From contig CAZPEP010000005.1 in assembly GCA_964585685.1 (NCBI GenBank), positions 28,860 to 92,859 on the forward strand: a stretch of 64,000 nt of DNA, read 5' to 3'. This DNA is from JALHVH01 sp964585685. GTDB taxonomy: Bacteria > Acidobacteriota > Aminicenantia > Aminicenantales > Saccharicenantaceae. The notes below the pieces were generated by a model. It did no database searches and was not told where the DNA came from. It worked only from the letters and a program-made list of their open reading frames with translations. A program made the position numbers and the translations under genes. Positions 9,313 through 16,752 of the stretch are shown in pieces; position 1 is the stretch's first letter, and the number at the start of each line of letters is the position of its first letter.

Positions 9313-9554
9313 ACGCGGCGCGAAGAGTTCTTGAAGACGATGGAGGCCATTGTGTGCCCTGGGCAGCATTTTACGAGGGCATCGAGCCGCACTACCCCAA
9401 GGCCGGCAACGGGCGCCCGCCCATCGGCCTGGAGCGTATGCTGCGCACCCACTTCATAGAGCACGGGTTCAACATGGCCGATCTGTCCTGCGAGGAAACG
9501 TTGTACGACAGCGCCAGCCTGCACCGCTTTGTGGGTATCGATCTCGGCCGCGAA
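9313..9554 (+). pseudogene. IS5-family transposase remnant (N-terminal domain)
   Basis: The frame from about 9340 reads PWAAFYEGIEPHYPKAGNGRPPIGLERMLR and ends at FVGIDLGRE. This is the conserved DUF772 N-terminal domain of IS5 transposases. The upstream part (TRREEFLKTMEAIV) is in a different frame, so a two-base shift lies near 9351. Everything after GIDLGRE is missing, including the DDE catalytic core. The fragment is dead and directly abuts the HAD gene, so it probably marks the join between two acquired segments. Confidence 0.85.
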
Positions 9555-9583
9555 AAAATAGTTTTTCGGAGAAGGCGTCTTAA

Positions 9584-10234
9584 ATGAAAAAATTAAGGTA
9601 TTCTGCAGTTATGTTTGATTTGTTGACGGCACTTTTGGATTCTTGGACGGTATGGACAGAAGTTGCGGGCGATGAAGCTACAGCAAAAAAATGGCGATTG
9701 AAGTATCTTCATCTAACCTATGGACAAGGGGCATATCGGCCATATGAAGAGCTTGTCACCCTGGCTGCCAAGGAAACTGGCCTGCCACAATCTTACACCG
9801 ACAAGCTTGTTGGGAATTGGAAGAATATCAAGCCGTGGACAGAAGTTAAAGAGGTTCTAACCGAATTGAAAAAGCATGTTCCCTTAGCAATGGTTACTAA
9901 CTGCTCGCAAGTTCTCGGGTACCAGGCGGCCGATCTTTGTAAAGTTAAATTTGATGTTGTGGTTACATCGGAACGGGCAGGATTTTATAAACCTAACCCT
10001 GCTCCGTACAAGCTTGCGATACAAGAATTGAGTATTGAACCCCAAGAAATATTGTATGTTTCCGGTTCTGCTTTTGACATTCCGGGGGCTATGAATGTGG
10101 GAATGGATGTTTATTGGCATAACCGGATTGGCATGGTCAAACCCGAAGAGGTCCCGGAGCCTATGATAACGACCACTAGCCTTATGCCGCTTAAGGATTT
10201 TATTTGGAAGGCTAAGGGTGAGGTGGGTAGGTGA
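9584..10234 (+). CDS. HAD-superfamily hydrolase, haloacid-dehalogenase-like
   Basis: A 216-residue protein with HAD motifs in order. Motif I is around MFDLLTALLD (residues 9-18; the usual DxxGTL is degraded to DLLTAL). Motif II is MVTNCS, motif III is the lysine in GFYKPNPAPYKLA, and motif IV is VSGSAFDIPGAMNVG. The order and length match type-II haloacid dehalogenases and phosphoglycolate-phosphatase-like enzymes. The nucleophile Asp11 is kept. The gene is visibly AT-richer than its neighbours and begins 30 bases past the broken IS5 piece, consistent with separate acquisition. The substrate is unknown; dehalogenase activity should not be assumed given the altered motif I. Confidence 0.7.
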   Translation: MKKLRYSAVMFDLLTALLDSWTVWTEVAGDEATAKKWRLKYLHLTYGQGAYRPYEELVTLAAKETGLPQSYTDKLVGNWKNIKPWTEVKEVLTELKKHVPLAMVTNCSQVLGYQAADLCKVKFDVVVTSERAGFYKPNPAPYKLAIQELSIEPQEILYVSGSAFDIPGAMNVGMDVYWHNRIGMVKPEEVPEPMITTTSLMPLKDFIWKAKGEVGR

Positions 10235-10406
10235 AGGGCGACGGTAAGGAGTGCCCATACGCCTGTTACGGGAGCGCCATATTCTCAAGCCGTAGTCATG
10301 GGAAACAAGGCTGCAAGAATCCCTGAGCGGCAAGCAAATGAACCGGCCTATGAACCATTTGTTTGCTCAAAACCTTGTTCTGCTGAAATACTGACAGGAG
10401 ATGGGA

Positions 10407-11201
10407 TTGGAACTCGCGCACGACATTCGAAAACTAGCGTTGCGCGCCGGAGCTGATTTCTTTGGCGTCGCCGACCTTGCCCCGGCTTACGATGCAATTC
10501 TGGAGCAGGGCGGAGAATCCGTTGCGCGATTCCCGCGCGCGATTGCCATCGGCATAGCTTTGTCTGATTCCATCATCAACTTGCTCCCGCAACAGACGGA
10601 TGCACGCGTCGCGCAGAGATACCAGGGTGTTTATGATGAGACGAATCAGAAGTTGGACCAGATTGCTTCACGCGTAGTCGGTCGACTGCAAACGGCTGGA
10701 GCCACCGCGTTGGCTGTATATGCGTCGCGGAAGGTCGACGCAGATGGATTTTACGGCAGCTTCTCGCACAAGATGGCAGCCCATCTGGCGGGACTGGGCT
10801 GGATTGGGAGGAGTTGCCTTCTGATCACGCCAGAGGCGGGTCCGCGGGTCCGTTGGGTTACAGTCTTGACAGATGCACCGCTGGCAGCGACGGGGCAGGC
10901 CTCCGACGAGAAATGCGGTACGTGCCGGCTATGCGTAGATAAGTGCCCCGCAAGAGCCTTCACGGGGAAGCCCTTTCGAGCGGGAGAACGCCGTGACATA
11001 CGTTTTGCAGTCCGGGATTGCGTAAACTGCAGGAAAGAAATGGAAGAGAAGAGGGGCTGTCCTGTGCTATGCGGCATATGCGTTGCTGTCTGCCCACACG
11101 GGAGACGGCGTGATCCGAAAAACCATTTCCGTGCATCCAAAAATATAAGGGAAGAGTTAGGTAAAGATTTGGACAAAGATAAGGAAAGAGCTAAACGATA
11201 A
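10407..11201 (+). CDS. QueG-like 4Fe-4S double-cluster protein
   Basis: About 264 residues. The N-terminal DUF1730-like region (VARFPRAIAIGIALSDSII) precedes a ferredoxin-type double-cluster part with CGTCRLCVDKCP at about 172-183 and CGICVAVCPHG near the end. The layout is that of epoxyqueuosine reductase relatives. True QueG is about 340-380 residues and has HEAT-like repeats that are absent here, so this is probably a related redox protein and not the tRNA enzyme. A GGAG lies directly against the ATG at 10401, so the in-frame TTG at 10407, six bases away, is the better start. It is an isolated gene, 170 bases after the HAD gene. Confidence 0.6.
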   Translation: MELAHDIRKLALRAGADFFGVADLAPAYDAILEQGGESVARFPRAIAIGIALSDSIINLLPQQTDARVAQRYQGVYDETNQKLDQIASRVVGRLQTAGATALAVYASRKVDADGFYGSFSHKMAAHLAGLGWIGRSCLLITPEAGPRVRWVTVLTDAPLAATGQASDEKCGTCRLCVDKCPARAFTGKPFRAGERRDIRFAVRDCVNCRKEMEEKRGCPVLCGICVAVCPHGRRRDPKNHFRASKNIREELGKDLDKDKERAKR

Positions 11202-11324
11202 AGAAACGTTACGCCATCTGTGGTCTGCGCGGCCGGGAAATGTATCGTTTTGTCCTGCTGCAGATTGGCAGGAATCATCCCGGAGGCCCAAATTTAATCT
11301 GAACATTAAGAGAGTTGACAGGTG

Positions 11325-11508
11325 TTAGATACCCCAGTAAATCCCTTGTCCATCAACTTCTGTTTCGCAAGTTCCAACCCGTCCACCGGCGTCCGCCCTT
11401 GGCATCTCTTGCGCTAGCGCGCGTGAGCACTATTGTAGTGCTCCGGCCATTCGTCAAGGTCCTTCTGCATTTCCTCCACGCTCCGATAAAGTGCCTTAGC
11501 GAGGACGG
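11325..11508 (-). pseudogene. IS481-type transposase C-terminal remnant
   Basis: Translating the minus strand gives ALYRSVEEMQKDLDEW, then EHYN, then after an in-frame TAG, KRCQGRTPVDGLELAKQKL. This is the familiar end of IS481-family (integrase-core) transposases, where the last helix and the GRTP motif close the DDE domain. The internal stop and the missing 5' part show it is dead. It fills most of the gap between the QueG-like gene and the FadR-type regulator. Confidence 0.75.
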
Positions 11509-11570
11509 GTTATGCCCCACGCCGTCCCCAACCCAAAATGATTATGGAGATTGTTTGGCCGCTTCGCGGC

Positions 11571-12353
11571 TCACTTCCAATGTTCGTTTGGATTCCCGCG
11601 AAGCCCCCGGGCCTGCCGACGAGTTTCTTTGGGCCGTAATTTCCCTTGCATCTCGCGCCACACCTGGTTAATATGCTGCAGGGAAAGACGATAGGCCTGA
11701 TCGGCATTATGATTTGTGATGGCGTTCAGGATTTTCAGGTGAGGGGACCGCGAGGCCTTATGCGCCTCAAGATCGGGCGCGTCGATGTGACGGGCGGCCA
11801 GGAGCGCCAGGCGCATGGTATGACCGATTTGGGCGATCAACTCGTTTCCGCAAGCCTCTAATATCGCCGTATGGAATTGCACATCGAGAACCAGGATGCT
11901 TTCGACGGCATCGGGAGGCTGATTCGCTATGGCTGTGGCTATTTCCTCATATATGGAACGGATTCGTTCTATGTCCTCCGGCTTCCCTCTTTCGGCCGCC
12001 AGCCTCGCGGCTTCGGATTCGATGATCCGGCGGACTTCCATGATATTTCTCAGGAACTCCGCATTATTCTCAATCTCTGATTTCCAGATGAGCACGTCCG
12101 GATCGAATAAATTCCAAGAATCGCGGGGACAAATTACCGTTCCGGTTCTCGGCCTGGATTCGATCAATCCTTTCTGAATGAGGACTTTGGTCGCTTCGCG
12201 CAGCACCCCGCGGCTGACGCCGAGCTCTCCGCACAACGTATCTTCGTTGTGGAGGGTGCCTCCCGGGAGATATACGCCGCGGATAATCCTCAACCCCAAC
12301 TCATCGACGACATATTGATACAATTTGCGGCGAATTTTTTTAGCGTTGATCAT
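11571..12353 (-). CDS. FadR/GntR-family regulator (FCD subfamily)
   Basis: A 260-residue regulator. The winged helix at about residues 10-75 contains IIRGVYLPGGTLHNEDTLCGELGVSRGVLREATKVL and a GLIESRPRTGTVI wing. The FCD domain follows, with metal-ligand-like positions in VQFHTAILEACGN (Asp/His) and a later RSPHLKILNAI (His). Such proteins sense sugar acids, hydroxy acids or similar. The gene diverges from the secreted hydrolase at 12779. A perfect palindrome overlaps the hydrolase promoter (12649-12665), so the hydrolase is its likely target. The C-terminal tail (KETRRQARGLRG) is basic and unusual for the family. Confidence 0.85.
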   Translation of the reverse strand: MINAKKIRRKLYQYVVDELGLRIIRGVYLPGGTLHNEDTLCGELGVSRGVLREATKVLIQKGLIESRPRTGTVICPRDSWNLFDPDVLIWKSEIENNAEFLRNIMEVRRIIESEAARLAAERGKPEDIERIRSIYEEIATAIANQPPDAVESILVLDVQFHTAILEACGNELIAQIGHTMRLALLAARHIDAPDLEAHKASRSPHLKILNAITNHNADQAYRLSLQHINQVWREMQGKLRPKETRRQARGLRGNPNEHWK

Positions 12354-12396
12354 GGCCCGTCCATCATCGAGCTAAAATAATTATATCATATCAGCG

Positions 12397-12547
12397 GTGT
12401 CCAGTTACAAGTTGAACAAAGATAAGGGCAGTTTCTTCTTGATAACCGCGCCGAGCGCGTAAGCTGTGATGGCCACCCGGACTTATGTCCTCACCGCGTT
12501 CTCCGACGTCCCATAAAACGACTTGATCCGCTTCGTTAACTGGACAC
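12397..12547 (-). mobile_element. Miniature IS4-type remnant with terminal inverted repeats
   Basis: A 151-bp unit begins with GTGTCCAGTTA and ends with its exact complement TAACTGGACAC. The minus strand between them reads RIKSFYGTSENAVRT, a stop, then VAITAYALGAVIKKKLPLSLFNL. That is the C-terminal end of an IS4-family transposase. The internal part of the IS is missing, leaving both ends and a transposase scrap, so it could still be mobilised in trans. It sits between the regulator and the hydrolase promoter. Confidence 0.8.
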
Positions 12548-12629
12548 TGCTGGTATCATATTGTGTCTCTTTTGGCCCGGGAATAGGATGCGGTGCTTCG
12601 GGAGCGTAGAAGCTTTGGGGAAATTATTC

Positions 12630-12665
12630 TTGACAATAAGCTCCGCGTTAATGATAATATCATTA
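12630..12665 (+). promoter_or_regulatory. Hydrolase promoter with overlapping palindromic operator
   Basis: TTGACA at 12630-12635, a 17-base spacer and GATAAT at 12653-12658 make a near-consensus promoter. The perfect 17-bp palindrome TAATGATA-A-TATCATTA (12649-12665) covers the -10 box. Repressor binding there would block RNA polymerase; the divergent FCD regulator is the natural candidate. Confidence 0.65.
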
Positions 12666-12778
12666 TATGATTATGCAGTGATGCCCGGTTGCATGTTGAA
12701 TAAAAATAGTTTGTTTCCGGTATCGGCCATCGATTAATAATGGGGTAAAATCCGATTTCGGCCCGGGAGGTTCAAACG

Positions 12779-14527
12779 ATGAAACAATTCCGTAAATCCG
12801 TCCATCATGCGATCATTTCGGCCCTGGCGGCGGTTTTCTTCGCCGGATTGCCCGTATTCGCCGCCCCCGGACTCAAGTTCGGTGTCGGCTTTCCCTCCGA
12901 AAGATCCAGGACTCCTCTCGATGGCCGAGTGCTCCTCCTGATTTCGACCGACGGCAAGGAAGAGCCTCGTTTCCAGATCAGCGAACTCCTCGATACGCAG
13001 CTCGTATTCGGAATCGACGTGGAGGGCCTGGCTCCCGGAGCTGAAGCGGTCGTCGATACTTCAGCCTACGGCTTTCCCCTCCGCAGTCTGGCCGAGCTTC
13101 CCCGCGGCGAGTACTTCGTCCAGGCGCTTCTCCATCGGTACGAAACATTTCATCGGGCCGACGGCCATGTCGTCAAACTCCCCATGGACCGCGGCGAAGG
13201 CCAGCTCTGGAACCTCGCGCCCGGGAACCTCTTCAGCGCGCCGCAGAAAATGTTCCTCGATCCGGCCGAAGACAAGACCATCCGGATCGCCCTGGATAAA
13301 GAGATTCCGCCTATCGATCCGCCCAAGGACACGAAGTACGTCCGGCACGAGAAGATCCGGAGCCAGCTCCTGACCAAGTTCTGGGGCCGTCCCATGGAAC
13401 TCGGTGCGTGCCTTCTTCTTCCGGAAGGATTCGACGAGCACCCGGAAGCCCGGTATCCCCTCATGGTTTTCCATGGCCATTTCCCCAGGACGGTTTCCTC
13501 CTTCCGGGAAACGCCGCCCGACCCCAACCTCCCTCCCGACGATTACGACCCGTTCTGGGGGATGTCGGGGTACAACCGGGTTGAGCAGCAGTATTCTTAC
13601 GAGTTTTTCAAGGAATGGACCGGCCCCAATTTCCCGCGCGTGATCGTCCTGGAAATCCAGCACGCGAACCCGTATTATGACGATTCCTATGCGGTCAATT
13701 CCGCCAACGTCGGCCCCTACGGGGACGCCATCGTTCGCGAGCTCATCCCCTATATCGAAAAAAAGTACAGGGGGATCGGCCAGGGATGGGCCAGGTTTCT
13801 CTATGGAGGATCGACCGGCGGCTGGGAAGCGGCTGCTGCCCAGATTTTTTATCCGGACGAATTCAACGGATGCTACGCGGCATGTCCCGACTCATTAGAC
13901 TTCCGGGCATACCAGCTCGTCAATATTTATGGGCAGAAAAACGCCTATGTCATGGACAGTCAATGGAAAAAGACGGCCCTGCCCGGCTTCCGGGATTACC
14001 TCGGCCAGGTCTCGGCGACTATCCAGGAGATGAACCAACTGGAGCTGGCTATCGGGACGCATTCCCGCTCCGGGGGGCAATGGGATATCTGGCAGGCGGT
14101 GTACGGACCGGTCGGGCCGGACGGCTACCCAGCCCCGATCTGGGACAAGGTCACGGGGCAGATCGACCCCAAGGTCGCCGAATACTGGAAAGAAAACTAC
14201 GACCTGAGGCACATCCTCGAGCGGGACTGGAAAACCCTGGGGCCGAAGCTTCGAGGGAAGATCAACATCTATGTCGGGGACATGGACACCTTTTATCTCA
14301 ACAACGCGGTCTACCTGACGGAAGCGTTTCTTAAGAACGCCAAAGATCCCGCGTTCGAAGGGGAGATCGATTACGGTGACCGGGCAGAGCATTGTTGGAA
14401 CGGTGACCACAATCGTCCCAACGCCATCGCTTGTCTTCGTTTTCACCAGATGTACATCCCCAAGGCCGTCAAGCGGATGGAAAAAACGGCCCCCCCCGGC
14501 GCCGACCTCAAAACCTGGAGATATTGA
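12779..14527 (+). CDS. Secreted alpha/beta hydrolase (esterase/peptidase-like)
   Basis: A 582-residue protein with a signal peptide (about 1-29, charged start, hydrophobic core, VFAAP cleavage region). The first 190 residues form a beta-rich domain. The hydrolase fold follows, with LMVFHGHFP as the oxyanion strand, YGGSTGGWEA around residue 343 as the GxSxG-type nucleophile elbow (serine in GGSTG), and HCWNGDHN near the end carrying a candidate catalytic His. It probably acts in the periplasm or outside the cell on an ester or peptide. GGGAGG lies ahead of the ATG. Control by the divergent FadR-type regulator is likely from the promoter structure. The substrate is unknown. Confidence 0.7.
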   Translation: MKQFRKSVHHAIISALAAVFFAGLPVFAAPGLKFGVGFPSERSRTPLDGRVLLLISTDGKEEPRFQISELLDTQLVFGIDVEGLAPGAEAVVDTSAYGFPLRSLAELPRGEYFVQALLHRYETFHRADGHVVKLPMDRGEGQLWNLAPGNLFSAPQKMFLDPAEDKTIRIALDKEIPPIDPPKDTKYVRHEKIRSQLLTKFWGRPMELGACLLLPEGFDEHPEARYPLMVFHGHFPRTVSSFRETPPDPNLPPDDYDPFWGMSGYNRVEQQYSYEFFKEWTGPNFPRVIVLEIQHANPYYDDSYAVNSANVGPYGDAIVRELIPYIEKKYRGIGQGWARFLYGGSTGGWEAAAAQIFYPDEFNGCYAACPDSLDFRAYQLVNIYGQKNAYVMDSQWKKTALPGFRDYLGQVSATIQEMNQLELAIGTHSRSGGQWDIWQAVYGPVGPDGYPAPIWDKVTGQIDPKVAEYWKENYDLRHILERDWKTLGPKLRGKINIYVGDMDTFYLNNAVYLTEAFLKNAKDPAFEGEIDYGDRAEHCWNGDHNRPNAIACLRFHQMYIPKAVKRMEKTAPPGADLKTWRY

Positions 14528-14787
14528 TCAGGAGTCCCCCCAATAAATTATGGATCGAAGAGTGCCGGTTGGACCGGCAATGGGTTTTGCAGACCCGGGT
14601 ACACGGCGGCAAAGTTGACGGCGGCCGTCACCGGCACCATCAGGGCTTGAAGCCGGTGATAAGGTCAGGCCGCGGATGTCTTCCAGCCGAGTTTATCGGG
14701 GAAAGGTCTGGTTTCCCAGAGCCCTGAGAAGGCGATCCTGCGGGAGCCTAGCCTGGCCGGGCAGAATATGGTAATATCGCGTTCTCG

Positions 14788-15816
14788 ATGAAAAAGCACG
14801 GGATCAAGCTGGCCGCTGTCACGCTCCTGAGCCTGGTGTTCCTCTTCCTGTTCTTCCGGAAGGTCGACTGGGGGCAATTCCTCCGCTACACGACGAGCGC
14901 GAACCCCCTCTTCTTCGCCCTCATCATCCTTCTCGCCCCTATGCACCTGGCTACTCGGGCGCTTCGCTGGCATGTCCTCCTCAAGTACCAGAAGAAGGGG
15001 GTCCGCTTCGCCAGCACGTTTTCGGCGAACGCCGTAGGATTCACCGTCTCCAGCATATTCCCCGGTCGGATCGGGGAGATCGTCAAACCCCTGTACCTGG
15101 CCCGCAAGGAGGGCCTTGGGCCAGGCTTCTGCCTGGGGACTGTGGTCGTTGAGCGCATCTTCGACATCTTCGTCATGTGCGCCCTCCTGGGCATTTTCCT
15201 CATGGCGAAGCCCCTGTACGCGTCAGCCTTCAGCCTCAGCCCCGAGACGCTGGGCCGGCTGGTCTTCTGGGGACGGATCGGCGTCCTCTTCGCCCTGGCC
15301 ATCCTCCTGGCCTGTCTCTGCCTCTACTTCTTCAAGGATGCGACCATGCGTGTCCTGGGGTTCCTTCTGAGGCCCTTCCCGGTGCGCTTCTCCGCCCGGG
15401 CCCTCGAGCTTGCCCGCGAGTTCATCGACGGCCTGACCTTCTTTCGGTCCGTCGGGGACCTCCTCCTCTACACGGCCCTATCCTTCGTCGTCTGGCTCGG
15501 CATCGTCTTTTATTACTGGGTCCTGTTCTTTGCCTACCGCCAGCCGCAGCCCTTCTTTGTCCTCATTCCTTACGTCTTCCTGACCATGGTCGGGGCGTCC
15601 ATCCCCACGCCCGGCATGATCGGGGGGTTTGACTTCTTCAGCCAGCTCGGCATGATGTCCCTCTATGGCCTCGACCGCGACCTGGCCACGGGCATGACGC
15701 TCGTCATGCATGCCGTCCAGATCGGGATGACTTGCCTCGTCGGTTATGCTATATTATGGAAAGAAGGGCTGTCCCTGGTCCAGTTGAAGAGGATGGGGAA
15801 GGCCGAAAACCTATGA
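14788..15816 (+). CDS. Flippase-like/lysylphosphatidylglycerol-synthase TM-domain protein (UPF0104)
   Basis: A 342-residue membrane protein with about eight hydrophobic helices. The key segment PMHLATRALRWHVLLK, then VGFTVSSIFPGRIGEIVKPLYLARKEG (about residues 80-107), is the conserved core of the UPF0104 family. Late in the protein, VGASIPTPGMIGGFDFF repeats the Pro-Gly pattern. Relatives move or recognise lipids and are fused to aminoacyl transferases in MprF, but no such domain is present here. The last codons overlap the nrdR start by four bases, so the two are translationally coupled. The function in this cell is unknown. Confidence 0.78.
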   Translation: MKKHGIKLAAVTLLSLVFLFLFFRKVDWGQFLRYTTSANPLFFALIILLAPMHLATRALRWHVLLKYQKKGVRFASTFSANAVGFTVSSIFPGRIGEIVKPLYLARKEGLGPGFCLGTVVVERIFDIFVMCALLGIFLMAKPLYASAFSLSPETLGRLVFWGRIGVLFALAILLACLCLYFFKDATMRVLGFLLRPFPVRFSARALELAREFIDGLTFFRSVGDLLLYTALSFVVWLGIVFYYWVLFFAYRQPQPFFVLIPYVFLTMVGASIPTPGMIGGFDFFSQLGMMSLYGLDRDLATGMTLVMHAVQIGMTCLVGYAILWKEGLSLVQLKRMGKAENL

Positions 15817-16268
15817 GATGCCCGTTCTGCGGTTTCCTCGAGAGCAAAGTCATCGATTCCCGGGAAAGCAAGAAGGGCCTCTCGATCCGACGGCGCCGGG
15901 AATGCCTCTCCTGCAAGCGCCGCTTCACGACCTACGAGAAGATCGAGGAGATCCCCTACATGGTCGTGAAGAAGGACGGCAGTCGCCAGCCCTTTGACAG
16001 CCAGAAGCTCCTGCGCGGGATGATGAAGTCCTGCGAGAAGCGGCCCATCCAGATCAGCCAGCTCGAAGAGATCGTCGAGGAGATCGAGACGATGCTCCAG
16101 GAGCGGCCGGACAAGGAGATCGAAGCCTCCGAGATCGGGCAGATCGTCATGGACCGGCTTAAGGCCCTGGACAAGGTCGCCTACGTCCGCTTCGCTTCCG
16201 TCTATAGGGACTTCAAGGACGTCGTCGAATTCAAGCACGTCCTGGAGAATCTCCTGAAGGAAAAGTAG
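15813..16268 (+). CDS. nrdR: Transcriptional repressor NrdR
   Basis: A 151-residue protein, the standard NrdR length. The zinc ribbon has Cys3, Cys6, Cys31 and Cys34 (MRCPFCG and CLSCKRRFTTYE), followed by the ATP-cone domain (VVKKDGSRQPFDSQKLLRGMMKSCEKRPI). NrdR binds NrdR boxes and represses ribonucleotide reductase genes when dATP is high. The start at 15813 forms an ATGA overlap with the preceding gene and gives the canonical N-terminus. A longer upstream frame (from 15732) would add 27 unconserved residues and is rejected. No ribonucleotide reductase gene is in the window. Confidence 0.95.
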   Translation: MRCPFCGFLESKVIDSRESKKGLSIRRRRECLSCKRRFTTYEKIEEIPYMVVKKDGSRQPFDSQKLLRGMMKSCEKRPIQISQLEEIVEEIETMLQERPDKEIEASEIGQIVMDRLKALDKVAYVRFASVYRDFKDVVEFKHVLENLLKEK

Positions 16269-16281
16269 GCCCCGACCCGCC

Positions 16282-16734
16282 ATGGTTCGCCGGATCCGCC
16301 TCGTCTCGCGAGTCCTCAGGATCGAAACGGAGGTCCGGAGCTCCGGCGGCGTGGGCTTCGGCCGCGAGGCAGAGCTACCCGGCCTCGACAGGGTCTGGGC
16401 CCCGTCGGTGGACGTCTACGAGAACGAGAACGAGGTCGTCGTCGAGGTGGAGCTTCCGGGCGTCCTCAAAGAGGACGTCGCGATCGTGCTCCGCGGCGGG
16501 CGGATCGAGGTCAAGGGGCTGAAGAAGGTCCTCCCGGCGGCTGAGGCCGGGGCCCGCTACCATCGCCTCGAGCGGGAATACGGAACGTTCCGGAGGGTGG
16601 TCATCATTCCGGCCTCCGTCCTCGCCGAGCGGGCCTCGGCGTCGCTGGAGAACGGCATCCTGACCGTCCTCCTACGGAAGCCCCCCCGCCGGACCCGGAG
16701 GGTCGAAGTCCGGAACGCCGGGACCAAGAAATGA
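16282..16734 (+). CDS. Small heat-shock protein Hsp20
   Basis: A 150-residue protein with an alpha-crystallin domain at about residues 45-135. VDVYENENEVVVEVELPGVLKEDVAIVLRGGRIEVKG is the first sheet; REYGTFRRVVIIPASVLAERASASLENGILTVLL is the C-terminal part with the conserved A-x-x-x-NG-L-x-I/V motif. These ATP-independent chaperones hold unfolding proteins. It lies 13 nt after nrdR and 18 nt before lon, so a stress-protein operon (holdase plus protease) is likely. No CIRCE-like repeat was seen ahead of it. Confidence 0.92.
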   Translation: MVRRIRLVSRVLRIETEVRSSGGVGFGREAELPGLDRVWAPSVDVYENENEVVVEVELPGVLKEDVAIVLRGGRIEVKGLKKVLPAAEAGARYHRLEREYGTFRRVVIIPASVLAERASASLENGILTVLLRKPPRRTRRVEVRNAGTKK

Positions 16735-16752
16735 ACCTGGAGGATCGACGCC

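Noticed and set aside
10407..11201. Assignment as true epoxyqueuosine reductase QueG
   Set aside because: It is about 100 residues short and lacks the C-terminal HEAT-like part, so only a family-level call is given.
11315..11671. Plus-strand 118-codon frame between the QueG-like gene and the FadR-type gene
   Set aside because: The minus strand there reads as an IS481 transposase end; the plus frame is its shadow.
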